A stretch of 5,032 bases of DNA from positions 1-5,032 of the forward strand of contig JAUXMA010000152.1 of NCBI GenBank assembly GCA_030623425.1. The letters are read 5' to 3'. This document shows positions 1 through 5,015 of the stretch, piece by piece. The notes beneath the pieces were generated by a model that saw only the letters and a list, made by a program, of their open reading frames with translations, was not told the origin of the DNA and made no database searches. Numbering within the stretch: position 1 is the stretch's first letter; each line of letters opens with the position of its first letter. The stretch is from Rhodospirillaceae bacterium. Lineage in GTDB: Bacteria > Pseudomonadota > Alphaproteobacteria > Rhodospirillales > 2-02-FULL-58-16. Made by a program: the position numbers and the translations under genes.

Positions 1-493
1 ACAGGTGGCTCTCGAAGGAAATGTAACTTCTAAGCGGCAGGATGCCCCACAGCATGCCGCCGTAGAGGAACATCGTCACGCATGCAACGGCGATGGAGAC
101 GAGGCCGCGCTCGAAGTACGCGCGGGCCAGCAGGGCGCCGAAATACCCGAGCACCAGACCGCTGGCGCCGACGTGAGGCACGCCGCGCGCGAACAGCCAG
201 ACGAGAACCCCCGACAATAGTACGATCCCAACGGTGCTCGTCCAAAACCGCGTTTTGCCGCCGATCAGGGTGAGCGCGCCCAGGATCAGCAGGGGCACCG
301 TGTTCGAAATGGTGTGCCACAGTCCGGCGTGAAGGAAGGGCGCCAACGGAATCCCGATTAGCCCGCTCACCCGGCGCGGCAGGATGCCCCACGATGTCAA
401 GCTGTGTCCAAGGAGGAGGTTTACAACCTCCACGATCCAGATCGCCACGGCGAGGACGATAATCGGCGAAAAATTCTTCTTTATGAGTTTCAT
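1..493 (-). CDS. Rhomboid-family intramembrane serine protease, partial (C-terminus beyond the left edge)
   Basis: Rhomboid proteases cut substrate transmembrane segments inside the lipid bilayer with a Ser-His dyad. Reading the minus strand from the ATG at 493-491 gives 164 open codons with no stop before the edge. A hydrophobic helix lies at about residues 9-27. It is followed by the loop motif GILPRRVSGL and then APFLHAGLWHTISN, which carries the HxxxN pair (H60, N64) that helps form the oxyanion hole in GlpG-type enzymes. The nucleophile motif GASG places the catalytic serine at residue 111 in a helix continuing LVLGYFGALLARA. At the edge, SFESHL provides the expected distal histidine (H163), so both dyad residues are present. 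Only the end of the last conserved helix and the C-terminus are missing. An in-frame ATG at 508-506 is an alternative start; neither has a strong ribosome site. Family assignment is firm; substrate is unknown. Confidence 0.86.
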   Translation of the reverse strand, partial: MKLIKKNFSPIIVLAVAIWIVEVVNLLLGHSLTSWGILPRRVSGLIGIPLAPFLHAGLWHTISNTVPLLILGALTLIGGKTRFWTSTVGIVLLSGVLVWLFARGVPHVGASGLVLGYFGALLARAYFERGLVSIAVACVTMFLYGGMLWGILPLRSYISFESHL

Positions 494-529
494 CGAACCG
501 ACGCCCATCCCAAATTTCAACGCCCTCGG

Positions 530-560
530 TTTAGAGCCATAAAGTACAAGCCGGTGTCAA
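530..560 (-). promoter_or_regulatory. Candidate promoter of the rhomboid gene
   Basis: Read on the minus strand, a perfect TTGACA box lies at 560-555, about 60 bases upstream of the rhomboid ATG. At 18 bases further downstream the best -10 candidate is CTCTAA (536-531), a weak match to TATAAT. A strong TTGAC box with a loose -10 is common in alphaproteobacterial housekeeping promoters, so the site is plausible but unproven. The -35 box sits inside a palindrome, which could allow repression. Confidence 0.35.
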
Positions 561-572
561 GCGCCGCTTGAC
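556..572. repeat. Perfect 17-bp palindrome, possible operator
   Basis: GTCAAGCG and CGCTTGAC are exact reverse complements flanking a single C. The left arm overlaps the TTGACA box of the candidate rhomboid promoter on the minus strand, and the symmetric arm puts a second TTGAC on the plus strand. This geometry suits binding by a dimeric repressor, but the regulator is not identifiable from this window. A short RNA hairpin is unlikely because the centre is only one base. Confidence 0.5.
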
Positions 573-626
573 CCTGGTCCGCCCCTAAATGGTTCACCGC
601 TTAAGTTAGACGCTGGCGCGAATTAA

Positions 627-675
627 GTTGTTGTTCCAGCCGAATCCTATGTTGAGCGTAGGCCGGAACAACAAC
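627..675. repeat. Inverted repeat with 11-bp perfect arms
   Basis: GTTGTTGTTCC (627-637) is matched exactly by GGAACAACAAC (665-675). The 27-base interior extends the pairing in part (GCC with GGC, and CCTATG with CGTAGG through a G-T pair), giving a cruciform or hairpin of about 49 bases. There is no T-run immediately after it on either strand, so it is not a standard intrinsic terminator. It lies about 150 bases past the lipoprotein stop codon and could stabilise that transcript's 3' end, or it may be a dispersed repeat. Confidence 0.6.
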
Positions 676-828
676 GTTGGGCAAGACAGATTTTTGATAT
701 GGCAACCTCCGCTTTTGGTGCAGTGGACGGCTTCCACCATCGGCATCGCAATGTCGCTCGTGTTAAGGGCTGTCGGACGCCTGCCGTGGCCGGGCGTCAG
801 CCGCGAACAACCTTATGAGACTCCACAT

Positions 829-1299
829 CTAGTTCAACTCGCCCTGTTCTTCCAGCTCGTCATCGTCCGATTCTTCTTGCAGTTCCGGGGCCGGACGGGG
901 CACGGCGGATTTCTTTGCATCGGGCGCTGGCGCCAAGCCATCGGCGGGGCCCGTCCCGACCTTTGCGGCGAGCCAGGGCAACGGCTTGCCACGCGGCTTC
1001 GGCGCCGCCGGCTCGGGGATCGGTTCCGGGTCGCGGACATAAAAATCGATGGTGGGCGGCGCATCGAGGCGGGCCTTCGCCGGCGGTTCCGGCTGGTCGT
1101 AGCGAGCCGGCGACGGACCGAAGTAGTTGACCATGCGCCGCTGGTCGCGGAAACGCGGCGCCTTGAAGCACTGAACGGCGCCGATGGACTGGTAGCAGTA
1201 GAGGGGTTCATACCCATAGACCCCCTTCTCATAATCGGAAACATAGCCGCAAGCCGTCAAAAAGACCGCCATGGCCGGCACGACATAGAATTTCAGCAT
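829..1299 (-). CDS. Small proline-rich lipoprotein of unknown function
   Basis: The 156-residue product begins with a lipoprotein signal peptide: a short basic start (MLK), a hydrophobic stretch and the lipobox LTAC, which makes C17 the predicted lipidated cysteine. Glycine at +2 argues against inner-membrane retention, so an outer-membrane, periplasm-facing location is inferred. After the signal comes a compact segment (about residues 22-67) with YGYEPLYCYQSIGAVQCF, whose C35 and C44 could form a disulfide, followed by RRMVNYFGPSPARY. The remainder looks disordered: proline-, alanine- and lysine-rich from about 68 to 139, ending in a strongly acidic tail EESDDDELEEQGELN. The start at 1299 is supported by GGGAG seven bases upstream. 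Small lipoproteins with a similar YCYQSIG...NYFGP core occur, to my recollection, in alphaproteobacteria without known function. The acidic tail makes envelope binding to a basic partner possible but unproven. Confidence 0.85.
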   Translation of the reverse strand: MLKFYVVPAMAVFLTACGYVSDYEKGVYGYEPLYCYQSIGAVQCFKAPRFRDQRRMVNYFGPSPARYDQPEPPAKARLDAPPTIDFYVRDPEPIPEPAAPKPRGKPLPWLAAKVGTGPADGLAPAPDAKKSAVPRPAPELQEESDDDELEEQGELN

Positions 1300-1306
1300 C
1301 TGTTAT

Positions 1307-1311
1307 CTCCC
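1307..1311 (-). promoter_or_regulatory. Ribosome binding site of the lipoprotein gene
   Basis: GGGAG on the minus strand lies seven bases upstream of the ATG at 1299-1297. It fixes the start and keeps the signal peptide complete. Confidence 0.6.
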
Positions 1312-1366
1312 GTTCCAGGCCGCCGGGGCGAAACCCGTCCGCCGCCGCTTTGAGACAACGAGATGC

Positions 1367-1447
1367 AAAAAAAAGGCCAAACCGGACAATCCCCGCCGAA
1401 TCCATAAATTATCAATGAATTCAATGGATTGTACGTCCGCTGGCCTT
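1367..1447 (-). terminator. Possible intrinsic terminator of the acuI-like gene
   Basis: Downstream of the reductase stop codon, read on the minus strand, AAGGCCA (1447-1441) pairs with TGGCCTT (1379-1373). Inside this pair lie GGAC/GTCC (1438-1435 with 1387-1384) and AATCCA/TGGATT (1430-1425 with 1404-1399), so the arms are nested. The outer arm is followed immediately by a run of eight T (1374-1367). The loop is much longer than in a textbook terminator, which lowers confidence; the outer arm overlaps the stop codon. It would also insulate the lipoprotein gene from reductase transcription. Confidence 0.42.
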
Positions 1448-2450
1448 AGCCCTGGAGGTCGACGACGGTGCGGCCCCGGATCCGGCCCTGGAGAATCTTG
1501 CCGCCTTCCTCAATGACCCCGGCAAGGGGGATCACATTGGTCATGCGGTCGAGTTTGTCCTTGGCCATTTCCGTTGACAGACGTTTCCAGGCGTACAACC
1601 GGAGGTCGACGGGACAGTTGGTGGATTCGATCCCCAACAGGTTGATCCCGCGCAACAAAAACGGCAGCACCGACGTTTCCAGGTTGGGGCTGGCGGCGAG
1701 TCCGACGGCGGCGCAACTGCGGCGGCGACGCAAGGTGGCGAGCGCATTGGCGAGAATCGCGCCGCCGACGCAATCGATGACGCCGGCCCAGCGTTCCGGC
1801 CCGAGCGGCTTGTCCGGAGGGACTTCCAGCTCGCTTCTGTCGATGATGCCGGCGGCGCCCAGATCCCTGAGGTAGTCGTGCGTTTCCGGCCTGCCCGTCG
1901 AGGCGGCGACCCTGAAACCCAAGGTGGAAAGCAAGGCGACGGCAACGCTGCCGACGCCGCCGGCGGCGCCGGTAATCAGGACCTCGCCTTCGTTTTCGGC
2001 CTTGAGGCCCCGTTCCTCGAGCGCTATCAACGCCAGCATGGCGGTGAAGCCGGCGGTGCCGATGGCCATGGCCTGCCGGCAAGTGAGGCCCTTGGGCAGG
2101 GGCACCAGCCAATCGGACTTGACCCGGGCCTTGCCGGCGTAGCCGCCCCAGTGGATCTCGCCAACCCGCCAGCCGGTGAGGATGACTTCGTCGCCAGGCT
2201 TGAACTCGGCGCTTTCGGAAGCGCTCACCCGGCCGGCGAAGTCGATGCCGGGGACGTGGGGATAGGACCGGACCATGCCGCCCAAGCCATTGAGAATCAT
2301 CCCGTCTTTGTAGTTCAACGTCGAATATGAGACGGCGACGGTGACGTCGCCCACCGGCAACGCGTCATCATCCAAGTTTTTGATGCTGGCGTTGACCTTG
2401 CCGTCGGTTTCGTCGAGCACGATGGCGGTAAACCGGTTATCCTGGGACAT
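1446..2450 (-). CDS. acuI: Acryloyl-CoA reductase-type MDR oxidoreductase (AcuI/YhdH family)
   Basis: AcuI/YhdH enzymes are cytosolic, NADPH-dependent, zinc-free medium-chain reductases that convert acryloyl-CoA to propionyl-CoA. They detoxify acrylate, including that formed from DMSP, and act in propionate and 3-hydroxypropionate metabolism. The product is 334 residues, close to the usual 324-330. The GroES-like N-terminal domain carries the family motif SYSTLNYKDG (41-50) and PGIDFAG (67-73). The nucleotide-binding fold has ITGAAGGVGSVAVALL (159-174), followed by TGR (185-187), a basic pocket consistent with NADPH. The zinc-binding cysteines of alcohol dehydrogenases are absent. The start at 2450 is chosen because GAGGT lies five bases upstream and the protein then begins as family members do; an upstream in-frame ATG at 2552 would add 34 atypical residues. 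Family assignment is firm; acryloyl-CoA as substrate is inferred from family, and no DMSP genes are visible nearby. Confidence 0.9.
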   Translation of the reverse strand: MSQDNRFTAIVLDETDGKVNASIKNLDDDALPVGDVTVAVSYSTLNYKDGMILNGLGGMVRSYPHVPGIDFAGRVSASESAEFKPGDEVILTGWRVGEIHWGGYAGKARVKSDWLVPLPKGLTCRQAMAIGTAGFTAMLALIALEERGLKAENEGEVLITGAAGGVGSVAVALLSTLGFRVAASTGRPETHDYLRDLGAAGIIDRSELEVPPDKPLGPERWAGVIDCVGGAILANALATLRRRRSCAAVGLAASPNLETSVLPFLLRGINLLGIESTNCPVDLRLYAWKRLSTEMAKDKLDRMTNVIPLAGVIEEGGKILQGRIRGRTVVDLQG

Positions 2451-2566
2451 GGCGCACCTCGCGGCATGATGGGGGCGATTTATATGATACAGAGAAACCA
2501 CTCGCCGCCGGCCGCTATCTGGTAAGATTTTCTTTACCGCGAGGCGAGTCATAATGAACGGGAAAC
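2451..2566. promoter_or_regulatory. Divergent promoter region between acuI-like gene and yjgN
   Basis: The two genes point away from each other across 116 bases, so both promoters should lie here. The only AT-rich patch, TTTATATGATA (2479-2489), offers TATGAT to the plus strand and TATAAA to the minus strand, but no TTGACA-like box sits at the correct distance for either. An 8-bp inverted repeat, CCTCGCGG (2457-2464) and CCGCGAGG (2537-2544), brackets the region. A smaller imperfect hairpin, GGTAA with TTACC, spans 2521-2538. Exact promoters are not resolved. Confidence 0.45.
2456..2460 (-). promoter_or_regulatory. Ribosome binding site that sets the acuI-like start
   Basis: GAGGT on the minus strand stands five bases before the ATG at 2450-2448. 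This supports the 334-residue form over an ATG 34 codons upstream. Confidence 0.6.
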
Positions 2567-3706
2567 ATGGAAACCACTAGACAAATCGAACCATCGCCAG
2601 CGGCCAAATCCGCCGCCGCGGCGTTGACCTTCCACGGACGGTCCTGGCCATTATTCAGGATTTTCATCGTCAATCTGATCCTGACGATCCTCACCCTCGG
2701 CTTTTACAGGTTCTGGGGCAAGACCCGAATCCGGCGCTATTTGTGGAGCCACACCGCCTTTGAGGATGAACGTCTGGAATATACAGGCACCGCCAAGCAA
2801 CTGTTCTTTGGCTTCCTCATCGCCGTTTTCCTTGTTCTCATCCCGCTCTTCGGGGGGGTCGAGGGGTGGCGGAATTATCAGGAGATCGACGATCCGGAGA
2901 ATATGGGCTTATCCGATTCCGTCGAATTCGCCGCCGTCGTTTATCTGGTTCCCGTCGCCTTATACCGGACCCGGCGATACCGGCTTTCGCGGAGCCAGTG
3001 GCGCGGCATTCGCGCCACGCAAACCGGCTCGTCCTGGCTATATGGCGTGATGAGTCTCGGATTCTATGTCCTCACGGTTTTGACCTTGGGCCTCGCTTGG
3101 CCGTTCTGCAGCACCCGGCTGATGGCCTATAAAATCAACAACACATGGTTAGGTGGCAGCCGCTTTAGCTTCACGGCCAAGGCGGCGCCCCTTTATCCCC
3201 GCTTTCTCGCCGTACTCGGTGTTTCGCTTGCCTGCCTGTTCCTGCCGATAATGGCGGTGGCGGTCATGGCTTGGCCTGCCTTGGCGTTACTCATGGGCGA
3301 GTTCAGCCTGGCGAATTTGCAAGGTTTGGGACATTTCTTGAACACTTATTTTTTTCTTTCTTTTGGCATCATCCTCTTGGCGGTCATTTTCTCTCGTCTT
3401 CCCTGGAACTGGTACAAAGCGCGTGAAATAAGCTATTTCACCGGCCAGACCCGCCTTATTGACCTGACCTTCGCGGCCGACATCAGCGGCTGGAATTTAT
3501 CGAAGCTGCGAATCGGCAACTTTATTCTGTTGGTGTTGACCCTGGGTCTGGCCTTGCCGGTCGTTTACGTGCGCATTGGCCGATTCATGGCCTCTCATCT
3601 GCGCGTCGGCAACGCCGCCGGGGTTTCCACCATCATCCAAAGCAGCAAGGAATCCTCCCGCACCGGCGAAGGATTGGCCGATGTCTTCGATGTCGGGGAG
3701 TTCTGA
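2567..3706 (+). CDS. yjgN: YjgN-family (DUF898) multi-pass membrane protein
   Basis: DUF898/YjgN proteins are inner-membrane proteins of unknown biochemical role. This one is 379 residues with about seven hydrophobic segments (roughly 29-50, 78-95, 118-136, 158-180, 213-243, 258-278 and 317-337). A soluble start and the family-typical C-terminal motif GEGLADVFDVGEF frame the membrane part. The hallmark is an internal repeat seen three times: LTILTLGFYRFWGKTRIRRY (39-58), LTVLTLGLAWPFCSTRLMAY (169-188) and LLVLTLGLALPVVYVRIGRF (321-340). Each copy is a hydrophobic helix ending in LTLG, a proline or aromatic turn and a basic cluster. The start has GGGA just upstream; no other in-frame start fits better. 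It is followed after three bases by the M48 peptidase gene, so co-transcription is very likely. A transporter, scaffold or peptidase-partner role are all possible; none is shown. Confidence 0.9.
   Translation: METTRQIEPSPAAKSAAAALTFHGRSWPLFRIFIVNLILTILTLGFYRFWGKTRIRRYLWSHTAFEDERLEYTGTAKQLFFGFLIAVFLVLIPLFGGVEGWRNYQEIDDPENMGLSDSVEFAAVVYLVPVALYRTRRYRLSRSQWRGIRATQTGSSWLYGVMSLGFYVLTVLTLGLAWPFCSTRLMAYKINNTWLGGSRFSFTAKAAPLYPRFLAVLGVSLACLFLPIMAVAVMAWPALALLMGEFSLANLQGLGHFLNTYFFLSFGIILLAVIFSRLPWNWYKAREISYFTGQTRLIDLTFAADISGWNLSKLRIGNFILLVLTLGLALPVVYVRIGRFMASHLRVGNAAGVSTIIQSSKESSRTGEGLADVFDVGEF
3695..3700 (+). promoter_or_regulatory. Ribosome binding site of the M48 gene, inside the end of yjgN
   Basis: GGGGAG lies within the last codons of yjgN, nine bases before the GTG at 3710. 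It supports the unusual GTG start and indicates translation linked to yjgN. Confidence 0.6.
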
Positions 3707-3709
3707 ACC

Positions 3710-4801
3710 GTGCCCGCGCCGAGCTGCCATTACAACGACGGCAAGTCGGCCGCCCGCCATGCCGTCACCCTCGACTTGACGGCTGATCCGCTGAGGATCG
3801 TCGGTGATGACGGCCAGGTCATGGCGGTCTGGCGCAAGGGCGAAATCCACGGGATCGACGAACCCGGAGCCGGAGCGCCGGCGCGGTTTGCCAGCGGCGG
3901 CGATGCCCGGTTGACGGTCGACGATCCCGAAACCCTTCAGCGTCTTCTCGACGCCGTTCCCTCTCTCGGCCGCCGGCGCCGGCCGAGCGCGGCGGCGGTA
4001 TTGCAGGTCGTCGCCGGCGTGGCCGCCGTCCTTGCCTTGGTGGCCGGCCTTTACCTGGCCTTTCCCGTCCTCATCGAACGGGTGGCCGCCTATATTCCCA
4101 TCTCCTGGGAGGAAGCCGCCGGCAAAGCCGCCGCCGACCGGCTTGTCGCTCGTCTATCCGCCGGCGGCGAGTGCCGGGAGCCGGCCGGAACGGCCGCCCT
4201 CGATCGTTTGACCGGACGGCTGGCGGCGGCGGTCGAGACTCCCTTCCGCTTTCGCGTCCGCGTCGCCGACGCCGCCATGGTCAACGCCTTCGCCACTCCC
4301 GGCGGCCATATCGTTCTCTTGCGCGGGCTTTTGGAGTCCGCCGAGACCTCCGAGGAGGTTGCCGGCGTGCTGGCCCACGAAATGGGCCATGTTATCGAAC
4401 GTCACGCCACCGAAGCGATGCTGCGGAACGCCGGCATCAAGGTGGTCCTGGGGCCCTTGTTCGGCGATCCGTCTTCCTGGATGCCGGACCTGGGCAAGGC
4501 GGGGGCCGTCGTGTTGGCCTTGTCGTTCAGCCGCGAGGCCGAACGGGAGGCCGACGACCGGGCCGTCGGCATTCTCACCGCCGCCGGCATCGGCGGCGGC
4601 TTGGCCCGCTTTCTCGATCGGCTGGCCGAAAGAGAAGGAGAGGCGATTCCCTATACCGGTTTCCTTTCCACCCACCCCGAGGCCAGGGAGCGGGCGCGAG
4701 CCGCGCGCATGGTGAGAAAAGGCGCCGCCGCCATGCCGCCCGAGGATTGGACGGCGTTGAAAGGGATTTGCCAATCCCCCGCCGATGGCGCCGAGTCTTA
4801 G
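3710..4801 (+). CDS. Membrane-anchored M48-family zinc metallopeptidase
   Basis: M48 peptidases (HtpX, BepA, LoiP, Ste24 relatives) are zinc-dependent proteases of membrane and envelope quality control. This 363-residue protein has three parts. Residues 1-85 form a soluble N-terminal domain rich in beta-type sequence, with TVDDPETLQRLL near its end. An arginine cluster (88-91) then precedes one hydrophobic helix (about 94-122). The peptidase domain follows: GGHIVLLRGLL (198-208) is the strand and helix before the active site, HEMGH (223-227) holds two zinc histidines and the catalytic E224, and SREAEREAD (274-282) supplies the third zinc ligand, E278 by alignment with BepA, with D282. STHPEARERA (320-329) is the usual M48 C-terminal motif. 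All key residues are intact. The basic residues before the helix predict a cytoplasmic N-domain and a periplasmic peptidase. It follows yjgN by three bases and uses GTG with a GGGGAG site, so the two genes form an operon. The substrate is unknown. Confidence 0.92.
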   Translation: MPAPSCHYNDGKSAARHAVTLDLTADPLRIVGDDGQVMAVWRKGEIHGIDEPGAGAPARFASGGDARLTVDDPETLQRLLDAVPSLGRRRRPSAAAVLQVVAGVAAVLALVAGLYLAFPVLIERVAAYIPISWEEAAGKAAADRLVARLSAGGECREPAGTAALDRLTGRLAAAVETPFRFRVRVADAAMVNAFATPGGHIVLLRGLLESAETSEEVAGVLAHEMGHVIERHATEAMLRNAGIKVVLGPLFGDPSSWMPDLGKAGAVVLALSFSREAEREADDRAVGILTAAGIGGGLARFLDRLAEREGEAIPYTGFLSTHPEARERARAARMVRKGAAAMPPEDWTALKGICQSPADGAES

Positions 4802-4867
4802 AATCCGACTTGAAATGCTCTAGTGGTCTGTATCACCTAAATTGTACCCCTACGATCGCTTTTCCCG

Positions 4868-4890
4868 TCCCCTCGGTAGGCTTGAGGGGA
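4868..4890 (+). repeat. Hairpin 67 bases after the M48 gene
   Basis: TCCCCTC and GAGGGGA are perfect 7-bp complementary arms around a 9-base loop. No T-run follows on the plus strand, so it would not end transcription alone. It may protect the 3' end of the yjgN-M48 message. Confidence 0.4.
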
Positions 4891-4986
4891 ACCGTGGCGC
4901 CAGTGGCGCCGCCGAAAGGGCGCGCCGGGCGGAATTTTGCCCCTTGTGCCCATCGGCAAGCCTTTCCGGACGCCCCCAGAGGGCCC

Positions 4987-5015
4987 CGGGGGGTATCGTC
5001 CCCCCGATTTTAAAT
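4987..5015 (+). terminator. Terminator-like G6/C6 hairpin with AT-rich tail
   Basis: CGGGGGG and CCCCCCG form a perfect 7-bp GC stem with a 6-base loop (TATCGT), followed directly by ATTTTAAAT. This resembles an intrinsic terminator for plus-strand transcription from the M48 gene. It lies 185 bases past the stop codon, and the T-run is only four long, so the call is tentative. Confidence 0.35.

Larger units (their letters stand above)
494..828. other. Gene-free spacer between the rhomboid and lipoprotein genes
   Basis: I see no convincing gene in these 335 bases. The stretch is less GC-rich than the genes to its right. It contains a 17-bp palindrome (556-572), a large inverted repeat (627-675) and a smaller one with arms GACGCC/GGCGTC at 776-781 and 793-798. 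A minus-strand reading frame of 46 codons (746 to 606) and a plus-strand frame running into the lipoprotein gene are both open, but neither has a good ribosome site or a recognisable product. The spacer probably holds the rhomboid promoter and the 3' end of the lipoprotein transcript. Confidence 0.6.

Noticed and set aside
30..392. Minus-strand frame of 120 codons within the rhomboid gene
   Set aside because: It is a shifted frame of the rhomboid gene, with an arginine- and histidine-rich product typical of out-of-frame GC-rich DNA.
605..611. GTTAGAC resembling an integron attC core site
   Set aside because: No complementary RYYYAAC partner occurs at the spacing needed for an attC site, and there are no integrase or cassette genes.
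628..1353. Long plus-strand open frame of 241 codons
   Set aside because: It lies antisense to the lipoprotein gene, starts at a TTG without a good ribosome site, and its product is arginine-rich and unlike a real protein. The minus-strand frame has a signal peptide, lipobox and ribosome site.
1878..2330. Plus-strand frame of 150 codons opposite the reductase
   Set aside because: It is antisense to a well-supported MDR reductase and has no family features of its own.
2523..2555. TAAGAT and CATAAT as -10 boxes for yjgN
   Set aside because: Neither has an acceptable -35 box at 16-18 bases, and CATAAT would leave almost no leader before the yjgN ATG.
4815..4850. CTCTAGTGGTCTGTATCACC, which could be taken for an insertion-sequence end at a TA target
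   Set aside because: No matching inverted end or transposase is present in the window, so a mobile element cannot be supported.
4171..5013. Plus-strand frame of 280 codons overlapping the M48 gene
   Set aside because: It is a shifted frame of the peptidase gene that happens to stay open into the GC-rich tail; the product is highly arginine-rich with no recognisable motif.
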